Made by a program: the position numbers and the translations under genes. DNA of 64,000 nt from Rhizobium sp. PP-CC-3A-592. GTDB lineage: Bacteria > Pseudomonadota > Alphaproteobacteria > Rhizobiales > Rhizobiaceae. Under the pieces are notes generated by a model that saw nothing but the letters and a program-made list of their open reading frames with translations, did not search any database and was not told the origin of the DNA. The stretch is taken from positions 961,404-1,025,403 of the forward strand of contig NZ_QJSR01000002.1 of the NCBI RefSeq assembly GCF_003217095.1. The letters run 5' to 3'. Shown one piece after another: positions 16,667-26,865 of this stretch (within the stretch, counting starts at the first letter, position 1; every line of letters begins with the position of its first letter).

Positions 16667-17425
16667 ATGAAGAAGGGTCCGCTGGAGACGCTGATCACAG
16701 GCGTCGATACGCGCACGAGCCATTCTCAGGTCGTGGATGTCCTCGGCCGGGCCATTATTTCCGGTGAGTTTCCCGTCGGCACCATTTTGCCGGGCGACCA
16801 GGAGCTTGCAATGCGCTTCAAGGTGTCCCGCACCGTGCTGCGCGAAGCCATGAAGACATTGGCGGCCAAGGGCTTGATCGTGCCGCGTGCGCGGATCGGA
16901 ACGCGGGTGACCGCCCGCAACCAGTGGAACCTGTTCGACAGCGACATCCTCACCTGGCACTTCCACAATGGCATCGACGAGGATTTCCTGACGCATATCA
17001 GCGAGGTCCGCATGGCCTTCGAGCCGCATGCCGCGGCACTTGCCGCCATCCATGCGACCGAAGCGGAGATCAGCCATATGATGCGGCTGGCCGTCGCCAT
17101 GGGCGATCCCGCACATACGCCCGAATCGCTGGCCGTCGCGGATCTGCGCTTTCACCTCGCCGTGGCCGAGGCGTCGGCCAATCCTTTCATGCGCAGCGTC
17201 GGCAGCCTGATCGAGGCGGCGCTGGTCGGCATTTTCAAGCTCAGCTCGCCCGCGGCCGATCGTGAGGGCATCGAGGACGTCTCGCGCAATCATATCCGCA
17301 TCGTGGAGCAGATCAGCCGGCGCGACGAGGCAGGGGCCCGCGCGGCGATGGAAGTGGTCATCCGGGTCGGCCGCGCACGTGTTCGTGTGGCCATGGATGA
17401 TGCGCCCGAGACGGTCGCTGGCTGA
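16667..17425 (+). CDS. GntR-family regulator (FadR subfamily, FCD domain)
   Basis: A 252-residue transcription factor. The N-terminal winged helix-turn-helix (residues about 20-85) has the GntR motif GDQELAMRFKVSRTVLREAMKTLAAKGL. The C-terminal FCD domain is all-helical with metal-binding His residues (RFHLAVAEASANP, NHIRIVEQI). FadR-type regulators respond to carboxylic or sugar acids. Adjacency to the BMP importer suggests control of uptake or of an unlinked catabolic operon; the ligand is unknown. Preceded by candidate operator repeats. Confidence 0.9.
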   Translation: MKKGPLETLITGVDTRTSHSQVVDVLGRAIISGEFPVGTILPGDQELAMRFKVSRTVLREAMKTLAAKGLIVPRARIGTRVTARNQWNLFDSDILTWHFHNGIDEDFLTHISEVRMAFEPHAAALAAIHATEAEISHMMRLAVAMGDPAHTPESLAVADLRFHLAVAEASANPFMRSVGSLIEAALVGIFKLSSPAADREGIEDVSRNHIRIVEQISRRDEAGARAAMEVVIRVGRARVRVAMDDAPETVAG

Positions 17426-17441
17426 CAATCGTCGGTCTCTA

Positions 17442-17467
17442 ACGGCAAGAATGGTGAAACTTGCCGT
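17442..17467. repeat. Inverted repeat after the GntR-type gene
   Basis: ACGGCAAG and CTTGCCGT are exact complements around ten bases, 17 bases after the regulator stop codon. No T-run follows; it may be a weak terminator or an operator of the next gene. Confidence 0.35.
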
Positions 17468-17569
17468 ATCCCGCCTTGCTGCATTGCGCGGTTCCGCCTA
17501 TTTCATGAAAACGATGATATCGCGCGCTGTGAAACCTGCACGGCGCGGAACATCGGTTTTCGAGGATCC

Positions 17570-18865
17570 ATGTCCGAACTGCTCGTCATTTTCGTTCTTC
17601 TTCTGATCAATGCCTTCTTTGCCATGTCGGAAATGGCGCTCGTCTCCGTTAGCCGGCCGATGCTGCGGCAAATGGCCCGGCAGGGAAACGTCCGTGCGGA
17701 GATGGCGCTGAACCTTGCGGAAGACCCGGGCAAGTTCCTCTCGACCGTGCAGGTCGGCATCACGCTCGTGGGTACGCTGGCCGGCGCCTATGGTGGCGCG
17801 ACGATCGCCGACAAGCTGGCCCCGGTCCTCGACGATATCAGCTGGATCAACCCCTATGGCAGCACCGTCTCGGTCGCCCTGGTCGTCACGCTTATCACCT
17901 ATCTCTCGGTGGTTATCGGCGAGCTCATTCCCAAACAGCTGGCACTGCGCAACTCCGAAGGCATCGCCATGTTCGTGGCGCGGCCGATGTCGATCTTGTC
18001 CAAGGTCGTCTCGCCGGTCGTCTACCTGTTCGAAGGGTCCGCCAAGGTTTTCATGCATGTCTTCGGCGTGACCAGCAACAAGGATGCGGTGACCGAAGAG
18101 GAAGTGCAGGCGATCATGGCCGAGGGCGTCGAGAGCGGCGCCATCGAGAAATCCGAGCATGAAATGCTGCGCCGCATCATTCGGCTCGGGGATCGCAACG
18201 TCAAATCCATCATGACGCACCGGACCGAGGTGAGCTTCATCGACGCGAACGACACGCTGGAGGCCGTGCGCGCAAAGATCGAGCAGACCTCGCATTCGCG
18301 GTATCCTGTCATGGACACGTCCACGGGAGAGATCCTGGGTGCCGTGCTTGTCAAGGAAGTGCTGAACGTCGCCCCGGGGGGCACGTTCGACGTCCGAGTC
18401 TTCGTCAAGGAACTGCATGCCTTGCCGGAAACAGCCTCGTGCCTCAAGGCGCTGGAGGCCTTCAAGTCCTCGCGCATCAACATGGCGATGATCGTCGACG
18501 AGTATGGCAGCATCGAAGGCATCATCACGATCGCCGATATCCTCGAGGCGATCGTCGGCGTCCTCCCGTCAAACTACGACGATATCGAGCACGCGTTGAT
18601 CCGCCTGCGCGAAGACGGATCCTATCTCGTGGATGGACGCACGCCGATCGACGAAATCCACCTGACCATCGGCATCGACGAGATCGATTCGGACGGCAGC
18701 TACGAGACCATCGCCGGCTTCCTCGTGCAGGAACTGCGCAAGTCCCCCGAAGAGGGCGATGTGGCCGAGGCGTTCGGGTACCGGTTCGAAGTGGTGGATA
18801 TGGACAGCCGCCGGATCGACAAGATCCTGGTGTCGAAACTCGACGTGGCATCGACGGAGCGTTGA
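17570..18865 (+). CDS. CNNM/CorC-type hemolysin family protein
   Basis: A 431-residue membrane protein with the standard order: N-terminal DUF21/CNNM transmembrane domain (about 1-190, with AFFAMSEMALVSVSR and VVIGELIPKQLALRN), a CBS pair (about 210-335, with VKSIMTHRTEV and MIVDEYGSIEGIIT), and a C-terminal CorC_HlyC domain (about 350-430). Family members are linked to magnesium or sodium-dependent ion efflux; the name hemolysin is historical. Monocistronic, followed by a weak terminator. Confidence 0.88.
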   Translation: MSELLVIFVLLLINAFFAMSEMALVSVSRPMLRQMARQGNVRAEMALNLAEDPGKFLSTVQVGITLVGTLAGAYGGATIADKLAPVLDDISWINPYGSTVSVALVVTLITYLSVVIGELIPKQLALRNSEGIAMFVARPMSILSKVVSPVVYLFEGSAKVFMHVFGVTSNKDAVTEEEVQAIMAEGVESGAIEKSEHEMLRRIIRLGDRNVKSIMTHRTEVSFIDANDTLEAVRAKIEQTSHSRYPVMDTSTGEILGAVLVKEVLNVAPGGTFDVRVFVKELHALPETASCLKALEAFKSSRINMAMIVDEYGSIEGIITIADILEAIVGVLPSNYDDIEHALIRLREDGSYLVDGRTPIDEIHLTIGIDEIDSDGSYETIAGFLVQELRKSPEEGDVAEAFGYRFEVVDMDSRRIDKILVSKLDVASTER

Positions 18866-18907
18866 GGGCAGAGTTTGCCGGATCGCAGCAGGCTCGAGAC
18901 AAACAAA

Positions 18908-18931
18908 AAGGCCGGGGGTTGCCCGACCTTT
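18908..18931 (+). terminator. Probable terminator after the CNNM/CorC gene
   Basis: AAGGCCGGG pairs with CCCGACCTT (one mismatch) and is followed by TCGTTCT. Modest T-run, so moderate confidence. Confidence 0.55.
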
Positions 18932-19050
18932 CGTTCTCAGAGTTTCTGTAACCTGCTAGTTCATCCGTAGTCAGATCACCTGACCCTGAGTATCTGCTGG
19001 AATGGTTAATAAAGGGTTAACGCGTCCGTTTTACGTCACCCTTCGAATTT

Positions 19051-19197
19051 TCAGTTTTCCTCAACCGAAATGCCGTTTTCGCCGATCTTGAGTTCTACGC
19101 CCTGCGGTTCGTTCTCGCGGTCGTAGATGTAGACGCCCATGACGATGACCAGGACGACCAGTGCGCCCAACAGCGCGTAAAGTCCGTTTCGGTTCAT
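19051..19197 (-). CDS. Small membrane protein (48 aa)
   Basis: A 48-residue protein: MNRNGLYALLG, one strong helix (ALVVLVIVMGVYIY), then a polar periplasmic or cytoplasmic tail (KIGENGISVEEN). AAGGGG stands before the ATG. From memory similar small proteins are common in Rhizobiaceae, but no function is known. It lies downstream of moeA in the same direction (100-base gap), in the place where I would expect lexA in relatives. Confidence 0.65.
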   Translation of the reverse strand: MNRNGLYALLGALVVLVIVMGVYIYDRENEPQGVELKIGENGISVEEN

Positions 19198-19297
19198 GCT
19201 GATATCCCCTTCGTTACCGATACTTACCGACCGATGAGATAGGGCGGGCCGCGGATTTGTGAAGATCGCGGACGGTGCCAAGAGATAGGCGATCGGC

Positions 19298-20515
19298 CTA
19301 AACGTCGCGGAGAAGAAGGACGGTGCAGGCCGATCCCGCATCGGCGGCTGGTGCGCCCGGTGCCCGAACGATGAGGGCATCCGACTGCGCGAATGTCTGC
19401 ATCATCGAGGAATCCTGCCGGTCGAAGGCTGTCGCCGACAGGCTGCCATCTGCCAGACGCTCGAGCTTTGCGCGGATATAGTCCTGCCGCTTGTCGTTGG
19501 CGGCAAGCGGCCCGGCTGTGGTGGCGGCCGCGAGGCGGTTGCGCGCCTTCAGATGACCGAGGGTGCGGACAAGGGGCTCCAGGAAGAGGAGACCGCAGAC
19601 GAGGCTCGACACCGGGTTGCCGGGAAGGCCGAGCACCTGCATGTCGCCGAGACGACCGACCATCAGCGGTTTGCCGGGGCGCATGGCGATGCGCCAGAAA
19701 TCGAGCTCCATGCCCGCACCGACAAGGGTCGATTGGACGAGGTCATGATCGCCGACGGAGGCACCGCCGAGCGTGACGAGGATGTCGGCGCCTGTTTCTT
19801 GCGCGGCCGCCAATCGCTCCGCGATGCTCGACCTGCTGTCGGGAGCGATGCCGAGGTCGATGATCTCCGCGCCATTCTCCCGGGCGATGGCGGCTATGCC
19901 GAGCGTGTTCGACGCGATGATCTGGTCGGGTCCGAGGGTACTCCCGGGTGGCAGAAGTTCGTCCCCGGTCGCGAGAATGGCGACACGGACGCGCCTGAAG
20001 ACGTTGAGACGGGCATGGTTCATGCCGGCTGCCACCGTCAGACGGCCCGAATCAAGCTGGTCGCCGGCGTGGAGGACGACATCGCCTTCGTGAAAATCCT
20101 GGCCCCGCGGCCGGATATGGCGGCCTTTGGCGGGTACGAACCGGGTCCGGATGCGATGGCCGTCAAGCCGCTCGGCATCCTCCTGTATCAGCACCGTATC
20201 AGCGCCCTCCGGCACGGGAGCACCGGTGAAGATGCGCACGGCCTGTCCCGGGAGAACCGTCCCCGTGAAGCGATTACCGGCTGCGGATTCGCCGATGACG
20301 GCGACGATGGCGCCGATCTCAGCAATATCCTCGGCACGCAGCGCATAGCCGTCCATGGCGGACGAGTCGAAGGGCGGATGGGTGAGGCGGGATGGGAGAT
20401 CGAGGGCGAGGACGCGGCCATGCGCTGCACCGATGGCGACCACCTCCGTCTCCGTCACGGGGCGGGCGGCGGCCAGCAGGCGTGCCAGCGCGTCTTCGAC
20501 GGGGAGCAGGCTCAT
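19298..20515 (-). CDS. moeA: Molybdopterin molybdenumtransferase
   Basis: A 405-residue enzyme that inserts molybdate into adenylylated molybdopterin. The visible motifs are the N-terminal [13 protein letters not shown], the central [13 protein letters not shown] with the MPT-binding loop, RPGKPLMVG, and [11 protein letters not shown]-terminal domain IV of about 75 residues is present. Its ATG overlaps the moaC stop codon (ATGA), so translation is coupled. Last cofactor gene of the trpD-trpC-moaC-moeA run. Confidence 0.95.
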   Translation of the reverse strand: MSLLPVEDALARLLAAARPVTETEVVAIGAAHGRVLALDLPSRLTHPPFDSSAMDGYALRAEDIAEIGAIVAVIGESAAGNRFTGTVLPGQAVRIFTGAPVPEGADTVLIQEDAERLDGHRIRTRFVPAKGRHIRPRGQDFHEGDVVLHAGDQLDSGRLTVAAGMNHARLNVFRRVRVAILATGDELLPPGSTLGPDQIIASNTLGIAAIARENGAEIIDLGIAPDSRSSIAERLAAAQETGADILVTLGGASVGDHDLVQSTLVGAGMELDFWRIAMRPGKPLMVGRLGDMQVLGLPGNPVSSLVCGLLFLEPLVRTLGHLKARNRLAAATTAGPLAANDKRQDYIRAKLERLADGSLSATAFDRQDSSMMQTFAQSDALIVRAPGAPAADAGSACTVLLLRDV

Positions 20516-21021
20516 GGGGATTCGGTCTCGCGGATATGCGTTTCGCGCACATAGTCGCCGGAGCGTCCGCCGGACTTCTTCAGAAGGCGGATGCCGCCGA
20601 TTTCCATCTCGCGATCGACGGCTTTCGCCATGTCGTAGATCGTCAGGCACGCAACGCTCGCGGCCGTCAGCGCTTCCATCTCGACGCCGGTGCGTCCGCT
20701 GAGCTTTGCCAGCGTCTCGACGCGCAGGCCGGGCAGGCTCTCGTCGGGCACGATGTCGACGGAGACCTTGGTCAGCATCAGCGGATGGCAGAGCGGGATG
20801 AGGTTGGCCGTCTGCTTGGCCGCCATGATGCCGGCAAGGCGGGCGGTGCCGATGACGTCGCCCTTCTTGGCGTCGCCCGCGAGGATGATGCGCAGCGTTT
20901 CCGGCTGCATGCGGACGTAGCCCTCGGCAACGGCGATCCGAACCGTCTCGCTCTTGTCGCCAACATCCACCATGCTGGCTTCGCCGGTTTCGCCAAGATG
21001 GGTCAGCGGCGTGCCCGACAT
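20512..21021 (-). CDS. moaC: Cyclic pyranopterin monophosphate synthase
   Basis: A 169-residue enzyme of the first step of molybdenum cofactor synthesis, converting the MoaA product to cPMP. Diagnostic motifs are MVDVGDK near the N terminus, [25 protein letters not shown], and [18 protein letters not shown] with the active-site residues. The start ATG overlaps the trpC stop by one base. moaA is not in the window. Confidence 0.95.
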   Translation of the reverse strand: MSGTPLTHLGETGEASMVDVGDKSETVRIAVAEGYVRMQPETLRIILAGDAKKGDVIGTARLAGIMAAKQTANLIPLCHPLMLTKVSVDIVPDESLPGLRVETLAKLSGRTGVEMEALTAASVACLTIYDMAKAVDREMEIGGIRLLKKSGGRSGDYVRETHIRETESP

Positions 21022-21836
21022 CACTCGGCTGCCTGCGTGGTGGCGGGCTCGGAAAGCAGGAGCCGGGTAGCGGCCGCCACGTCTTCCTGCCGCATCAGGC
21101 TTTCGCCGACGAGAAAGGTGCCGATGCCTGCGGCTTTCATGCGGGCGCAGTCGGCCGGCGTGAAGATGCCGCTTTCGCCGACGAGATGCCGGCCGGCCGG
21201 CACCATGGGGGCGAGACGTTCGGACACGGCGAGATCGACCGCGAAGGTCTTCAGGTTGCGGTTGTTGATGCCGAGGAGAGGCGACGTCAGGCGGAGCGCG
21301 CGCTCCATTTCCGGCTCGTCATGCACTTCCACCAGCACGTCCATGCCGAGGTCGAAGGCGCAGTCTTCCAGCCGGCGTGCGTCGTCGTCGGTGAGTGACG
21401 CCATGATGAGGAGGATGCAATCGGCACCCCAGGCACGGGCTTCATGCACCTGATAGGTTTCGAACATGAAGTCCTTGCGCAAAGCCGGCAGGGCACAGGC
21501 GGCGCGGGCGGCCGTCAGAAACTCCGGCGCGCCCTGGAAGCTCGGCCCATCCGTCAGCACCGACAGGCAGGCCGCACCGCCAAGCTCATAGGCCTTGGCG
21601 AGTGCCGGCGGATCGAAGTCCGGCCGGATCAGCCCCTTGCTGGGGGAGGCCTTCTTGATCTCGGCGATGAGGCCGTATCTGCCCGCCGCACGTTTGGCCT
21701 CCAATGCCTTCAGGAAGCCGCGCGGGCCCTCCTGTTCGACGCTCATGGCCTTCAGGTCGTCGAGCGAGACGCTTGCCTTTGCGGCTGCGATTTCCTCGCG
21801 CTTGTAGAGTTCGATGCGGTGCAGGATGTCGCTCAT
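21021..21836 (-). CDS. trpC: Indole-3-glycerol phosphate synthase
   Basis: A 271-residue TIM-barrel enzyme that closes the indole ring in tryptophan synthesis. Motifs: [13 protein letters not shown] (beta 1 with catalytic Lys), [35 protein letters not shown], and LVGESGIFT for phosphate binding. It is the monofunctional form without a TrpF fusion. It starts one base after the trpD stop and is coupled to moaC downstream. Confidence 0.96.
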   Translation of the reverse strand: MSDILHRIELYKREEIAAAKASVSLDDLKAMSVEQEGPRGFLKALEAKRAAGRYGLIAEIKKASPSKGLIRPDFDPPALAKAYELGGAACLSVLTDGPSFQGAPEFLTAARAACALPALRKDFMFETYQVHEARAWGADCILLIMASLTDDDARRLEDCAFDLGMDVLVEVHDEPEMERALRLTSPLLGINNRNLKTFAVDLAVSERLAPMVPAGRHLVGESGIFTPADCARMKAAGIGTFLVGESLMRQEDVAAATRLLLSEPATTQAAE

Positions 21837-21837
21837 G

Positions 21838-22857
21838 TCAGGCCTCCTCTGCATTCGAGACACGCACGAGTGCCTCCAGCGCTGCGCGGGCAGCGCCGGT
21901 TTCCAGTGCATCACGCGCCAATGCCATGCCCTCCGTCAACGAGCCTGCACGACCGGAGATGACCAGTGCGGCGGCAGCGTTGGCGAGCGAAATGTCGCGG
22001 TAGGGCGTGACGTCACCTGCAAGGACGCCGCTCAGTGCCTTCGCATTGTGCGCGCCGTCGCCGCCCTTGAGGGCGGCGAGATCGACGGTCGGCAGGCCGA
22101 AGTCTGCAGGGGTCAGGTCGAAGGTGCGAATCGTGCCGTTCTCGATGGCGGCAACGTGGGTCGTACCGGTGGTGGTGATCTCGTCGAGGCCTTCGCCATG
22201 GACAACCCAGACGCTAGCGGAGCCGAGGTCGCGCAGGACTTCGGCCACGGGCACCACCCATTGCGGCGAGAATACGCCGACCAGCTGGCGGTTGACGCCT
22301 GCGGGGTTGGAGAGCGGGCCGAGCAGGTTGAAGATGGTGCGTGTGCCGAGCTCGACCCGTGTGGGGCCGACATGGCGCATGGCGGAATGGTGCTGCTGGG
22401 CGAACATGAAGCCGACGCCGGCTTCGCGGATGCAGCGGGCGATCGTATCCGGCCCGATATCGAGCTTGACGCCGAGGCAGGATAGCGCATCCGCCGTGCC
22501 CGACTTGGAACTCAGCGCACGGTTGCCATGCTTGGCGACGGGAACGCCGGCGCCGGCGACGATCAGGGAGGCGAGCGTCGAGATGTTGTAGGTGCCGGCA
22601 CCGTCCCCACCCGTGCCGACGATGTCGATCGCATCGGCGGGCGCATCCACCGTGAGCATCCGGGCCCGCATGGCGCCGACGGCGCCGACGATCTCATCGA
22701 CCGTCTCGCCGCGCACGCGGAGCGCCATCAGGAAGCCGCCGATCTGCGAGGGCGTGGCCGCACCCGACATGATGATCTCGAAGGCGGCCCGCGCTTCGTC
22801 CCGATCGAGAGACTGACCGAGCGCCGCCTTGGCGATGAAGGGTTTGAGGTCCGCCAT
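21838..22857 (-). CDS. trpD: Anthranilate phosphoribosyltransferase
   Basis: A 339-residue enzyme transferring phosphoribose from PRPP to anthranilate. The PRPP-binding motif is [15 protein letters not shown] (near residue 80). [21 protein letters not shown] and [11 protein letters not shown] are the conserved substrate regions. Normal length, no TrpG fusion. It lies 14 bases after the PpiD-like gene and heads the trpD-trpC-moaC-moeA segment. Confidence 0.96.
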   Translation of the reverse strand: MADLKPFIAKAALGQSLDRDEARAAFEIIMSGAATPSQIGGFLMALRVRGETVDEIVGAVGAMRARMLTVDAPADAIDIVGTGGDGAGTYNISTLASLIVAGAGVPVAKHGNRALSSKSGTADALSCLGVKLDIGPDTIARCIREAGVGFMFAQQHHSAMRHVGPTRVELGTRTIFNLLGPLSNPAGVNRQLVGVFSPQWVVPVAEVLRDLGSASVWVVHGEGLDEITTTGTTHVAAIENGTIRTFDLTPADFGLPTVDLAALKGGDGAHNAKALSGVLAGDVTPYRDISLANAAAALVISGRAGSLTEGMALARDALETGAARAALEALVRVSNAEEA

Positions 22858-22871
22858 ACGATCCCGTCCGC

Positions 22872-24761
22872 CTATTGCTGCGCCAGCGCCGTTTCGGCCA
22901 CCTGCTGGTTGATCGAAACGCCGTAACGGGTCTGCAACTCGGTGACCATCTGGTCGAGGATATCGTCGCCGCTTGCCTGGGCGATGGCATCGACCTGACG
23001 GCTGTCCTGATCCAGCGCATCGCCGGCCGCATTCTCGACGGCGGTGACCTTCAGCAGGATCTGGCCTTCACCATCCGTGCCGGCTGCGTTCGTCACGAGG
23101 CCGTTCGGGCCGCTGAAAGCAGCGGTGACGGCGGCGGGAGAGAGCGCGGCATCCTGCGCGGTACGGCGCAGACCCGTCTTGGTTTCCACGGCAATGCCGA
23201 GTTCCGCCGCTATGGTCTGCAGGGTCTCGCCCTTTTCGACGCGCGCCTTCAGGTCTGCGGCACGCTTGGCCAGCTCGGCGCGCTGCTGCTCGGCCGTCCA
23301 GTCGGCAACGACCTTTTCGCGCGATTCGTCGAGCGTGCGATCGCGGGCCGGCATGACGTCCTCGACCTCGAACCAGACATAACCGTCGCGCCCGAGATTG
23401 ATCGGCAGGGTATCGCTGCCCGGGTCGGCCTTGAAGACTTCGGCCAGCAGTTCCTGCGGCTGCGGCAGATCGGCGATCCTCTCGCCCTGCGCATCGTTGC
23501 CGCGGGCATCGACGGCGGGAACGGAGACGGCCTTCAGGTTGCTTTCGGTCGCCGCATCCTGGAGCGTCGCGCCGGAAATGCGCGCATCCTCGAACTTGTC
23601 GTGGATCGCCGTGATCTCGTTGCTCGCATTGGCAAGGGCGACCTCCTGGCGGAGTTCTTCCTTCACCTCATCGAAGGTCCGTGTGGTTGCGGGGCGGATG
23701 TTGGTGACGCGCAGAACGACCGGGCCGAAGGCGCCATCGATAACGGGCGTGGTGCCGCCATCGGCCGCCACGGCGAAGGCGGCATCGCCGAGTTTTGCGT
23801 CCGGCACGCGCTCGCGGGTGAAATCGCCAAGAAGGACGTCGCCGGAGGTCTTGCCCTGCTCGGAAACGAGCGCATCGAAGGTGGTGCCGGCAGCGAGTTT
23901 TGCCGCGGCAGCATCGGCGTCCGTGCGGCTGGCAAAGGTGAGCTGCTCGACCGTCCGCGTTTCCGGCGTGCTGAAGGTTGCCTTGCGCTTCTCGTAATCG
24001 GCGCGCAGCTCATCGTCGGTGACAGCGGCCGGGTTGGCGATGTCGGTCGGCTCGAGCTTCACATAGGAGATCTTGCGGAATTCGGGGGCGCGATACTCGG
24101 CCTTGTGTTCCTCGAACCAGGGCGCGAGTACGTCGTCGGCCGGTGCCTTGATCGGATCGACATTGGCATTCGAGAGAAGCAGGTAGTCGAGCGAGCGCGT
24201 CTCGTTCTGGTAGGTCTTCAGCGCGTCCGTCAGGACCGTCGGCGCCTTGAAGCCATCCGACAGGGCCTCGACGATCTGCGAGCGGACAGCGACCTGGCTG
24301 CGATTCGTGATGTAATCGACCTCGCGAAGGCCGGCATTGCGCAGGACGCTGGAGAAGACGGTGCGATCGAACTGTCCGTTGACGGCGCGGAAGGCCGGGT
24401 CCTGGCTGATCAGGGTCGCGAGGCGATCCTGCGACAGGCCGAGATTCATGTCGCTCGACAGCTGGTCGAGCGTCGCGCCCGCCACGAGCTGCGAATAGAC
24501 CTGCGCCTCGACGCCGAAGGCGCGGGCCTGATCGCGCGACAGGCGGGTGCCGAACTGGCGGGAAAGCTGAGCCAGCTGCCGCTCGTAGGCAAGCCGGAAG
24601 TCCGCGGGAGACACCTTGACGTCGCCCACCGTCACGACGGCCGTGGAGGCACTCGGCGCGATGGACGACGACACGCCCCAGACTGCGAACGAGGCGACGA
24701 GAACGATCAACAGGCCTTTGACGACCCATGTCTGGGCGCCTCTCCTCAGCATTTCCAACAT
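22872..24761 (-). CDS. Membrane-anchored periplasmic foldase (PpiD/SurA-like)
   Basis: A 629-residue protein with one N-terminal membrane helix ([18 protein letters not shown]) followed by a long periplasmic part. Residues 35-160 form a SurA-N-like chaperone region. A parvulin-type domain lies about 240-375 ([18 protein letters not shown], then [16 protein letters not shown]), but it is poorly conserved and may lack isomerase activity. Such proteins help outer-membrane and periplasmic proteins fold after Sec export. I chose ATG 24761; ATG 24752 is an alternative. The gene sits just ahead of trpD, a neighbourhood known in alphaproteobacteria. Confidence 0.85.
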   Translation of the reverse strand: MLEMLRRGAQTWVVKGLLIVLVASFAVWGVSSSIAPSASTAVVTVGDVKVSPADFRLAYERQLAQLSRQFGTRLSRDQARAFGVEAQVYSQLVAGATLDQLSSDMNLGLSQDRLATLISQDPAFRAVNGQFDRTVFSSVLRNAGLREVDYITNRSQVAVRSQIVEALSDGFKAPTVLTDALKTYQNETRSLDYLLLSNANVDPIKAPADDVLAPWFEEHKAEYRAPEFRKISYVKLEPTDIANPAAVTDDELRADYEKRKATFSTPETRTVEQLTFASRTDADAAAAKLAAGTTFDALVSEQGKTSGDVLLGDFTRERVPDAKLGDAAFAVAADGGTTPVIDGAFGPVVLRVTNIRPATTRTFDEVKEELRQEVALANASNEITAIHDKFEDARISGATLQDAATESNLKAVSVPAVDARGNDAQGERIADLPQPQELLAEVFKADPGSDTLPINLGRDGYVWFEVEDVMPARDRTLDESREKVVADWTAEQQRAELAKRAADLKARVEKGETLQTIAAELGIAVETKTGLRRTAQDAALSPAAVTAAFSGPNGLVTNAAGTDGEGQILLKVTAVENAAGDALDQDSRQVDAIAQASGDDILDQMVTELQTRYGVSINQQVAETALAQQ

Positions 24762-24877
24762 AAGACTGCGCACCTCAACCGACAAAACACGCGTTCGCCC
24801 CGTGGCAAACCGTGTCGTTCCTTACTGCATAAATTTCGAAATCGGAATCAATTTAAGGAGAAATTGCAAAGGCCGTC

Positions 24878-26644
24878 TTATGGCCGCTGCGATCCGTCGG
24901 ACGTGGGCAGCAGGCCATTGCGGATGAAGGCGTCGTAGCAGGGCGTGAGAGAGACCCTGACATGGCCGGGAAGGAGGGCTGGCGCATAGAGAGCGAGCAG
25001 CGCGGTCTGCGTCGGCGTGGCGGGGCAGGTCGGCATCAGCGCGAGATCGACTGTCCGGATGGCGTCGTTCTCCGCGTCGCCCGGAGGCGGGACGGCCCGC
25101 GTCGGATCGGCACCGATGGCGATGTTCCGTGGTGCCTGTCGATCCATCAACCAAGGGAACGGATTGACGAAGTCGATGGACATGACCGTTTCGAATCGGA
25201 TGCCCTGACGGGCTTCATAAGCGCGGACGGCGGAAACGGCGCGATCAGCGTTCTCAAGCCATGCCCATTGGAAGTCGAAGTCGCTGAAAAGAAGGACGGA
25301 GAAGGGTTCGCCGGCAACCGCCAGCGCGTCGAACGCCTTCCGGTTCTCGACGAACATGGCTTCCAAAAGCCGTGCCCGCTCAGCAAAGCTCGGCCGGATG
25401 GCAAAGGCGCCCATCGTCTTCAGGTTCTGGTGATCGAGGCGCACCGTTCCCAGCATGCCCACCCAGGCGCGACTGGCCTTCTGGACGACGGCAACCGCCG
25501 GGGGAATGACGACCGCGAGAGCGAGCACCGCGACGACACCGGAGCGCACCGTGTTGCCGTGACGGCGGTAATGATCGAGGCCCGTGGCAAGCAGCAGCGG
25601 GTAGAGAAAGATCAGAGCCTGACTGCCGGTATTCTGGCTTTCGAAGAACAGGCCAGCGATAAGGAAGACGGAAATCCAGACGGCGGGAAGATCGAGGATT
25701 GCCGAAACCGTCTTCGGCGACGGGGTGGACGCCGCATTGCGCAACCGCTGGCGGACAAGATCGAGATCGGTGAGGACAAGTGCGATGCAGAGCCCGGCTG
25801 TCGCCAGCGACACGCCGATATTCATCGAGGCAGCCTTCAGGAGGCGCGGCAGAAGCGTTTCATCATTCAGCAGGAGGAGGGCAAGGATGTCGCCGATATA
25901 GGCCGACACCACGCCGGTCGCCAGCTCCAGACCGACGAGGATCGCAGCGAAGACGCTTGCTGCGATCACGGAGCGCTTCAGGCTCAGCCGTCCTGCGGCG
26001 AGCGCCATCCCGCACATCAGTGCACCGGCGACGACACCGGTGATCTTGATGAAAAAGAGCGCCAGCATGCTGGCCGCGACGACGCCGCAGAGCTTTCGAC
26101 CGTCCTTCATGAAGACCAGGGCCGCAGCGAGGACATAAAGGAGCTGGCAGACCTGACGGTTGTAGATGCCGAAGCCTTCCGAGCCGGGATAGGGATAGAA
26201 GTTGCCGATGTTGAAAGGCAGCAGGGAATAGAGGAGGAACGGCGCGAGAAGCGCGAATGCGAGGGCGGTCGAGCGGCGCTGGACGTCGATCAGGACCATC
26301 GCCATCAGGGGGACGGTGACGACGAGAAGAGACCATGCCGACAGGAAGAGCGGATGTCCGTTCGGGAAAAGCCATATCGCACCGGCAAAAAGGAAATAGC
26401 CGAGAGCACCGACAGGCGCGAAGAAATCGATGGAGGGGATCTGCCCGCCTGCGATCCGATTCGTGGCGTCCAGATAGATGTAGAGATCCCACATCATCGC
26501 ACCCATCGGCTGATGGAGGGTGGTGAGAAGTGCCAAGGGCAGCGCGAGCAGGACGGCGGCAAGTGCGAGGACCGGCGCAGACTGCTTCAGCCGGAAATAA
26601 CGGCCTTCCGGCACTGCGCTTAGGTCATTCGCGACGGATGCCAT
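24878..26644 (-). CDS. Polytopic membrane protein, GT-C glycosyltransferase-like
   Basis: A 588-residue protein I cannot name. About eleven to thirteen hydrophobic helices occupy residues 25-400. A soluble C-terminal domain of about 190 residues follows. The first external loop reads MWDLYIYLDATNRIAGGQ then PSIDFFAPVGALGYFLF, resembling the loop-1 acidic motif and G-x-P-x-x-DF pattern of GT-C glycosyltransferases that use polyprenyl-phosphate sugars. That assignment is inference. It lies alone between the foldase gene and the divergent glmU; no other surface polysaccharide genes are near. The ATG at 26644 follows GAGGCG. Confidence 0.55.
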   Translation of the reverse strand: MASVANDLSAVPEGRYFRLKQSAPVLALAAVLLALPLALLTTLHQPMGAMMWDLYIYLDATNRIAGGQIPSIDFFAPVGALGYFLFAGAIWLFPNGHPLFLSAWSLLVVTVPLMAMVLIDVQRRSTALAFALLAPFLLYSLLPFNIGNFYPYPGSEGFGIYNRQVCQLLYVLAAALVFMKDGRKLCGVVAASMLALFFIKITGVVAGALMCGMALAAGRLSLKRSVIAASVFAAILVGLELATGVVSAYIGDILALLLLNDETLLPRLLKAASMNIGVSLATAGLCIALVLTDLDLVRQRLRNAASTPSPKTVSAILDLPAVWISVFLIAGLFFESQNTGSQALIFLYPLLLATGLDHYRRHGNTVRSGVVAVLALAVVIPPAVAVVQKASRAWVGMLGTVRLDHQNLKTMGAFAIRPSFAERARLLEAMFVENRKAFDALAVAGEPFSVLLFSDFDFQWAWLENADRAVSAVRAYEARQGIRFETVMSIDFVNPFPWLMDRQAPRNIAIGADPTRAVPPPGDAENDAIRTVDLALMPTCPATPTQTALLALYAPALLPGHVRVSLTPCYDAFIRNGLLPTSDGSQRP

Positions 26645-26865
26645 GGAACGCCTCAAAGCGGCTGAGTTTTCGAACGAACTTGCTTATCGCATCGTGATCT
26701 TTTCATTGCGTTAACGTCGGGTCCGGAGAGCTCCTGCGGAACGGCTTCGTCACCCCGGCCGCCAACGTGCGCCTCCCGAAATCTGCTTCGCAAAGTGTTG
26801 CCTTTTGCTCTATGAGGCTGAGGCAACGTCTGGCGGCCCGGCTGGACGAGACCGGGAGAGACGCC

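Noticed and set aside
24962..26623. A long plus-strand frame across the GT-C-like gene
   Set aside because: Hydrophilic, Arg/Glu-rich translation typical of the complement of membrane-protein genes.
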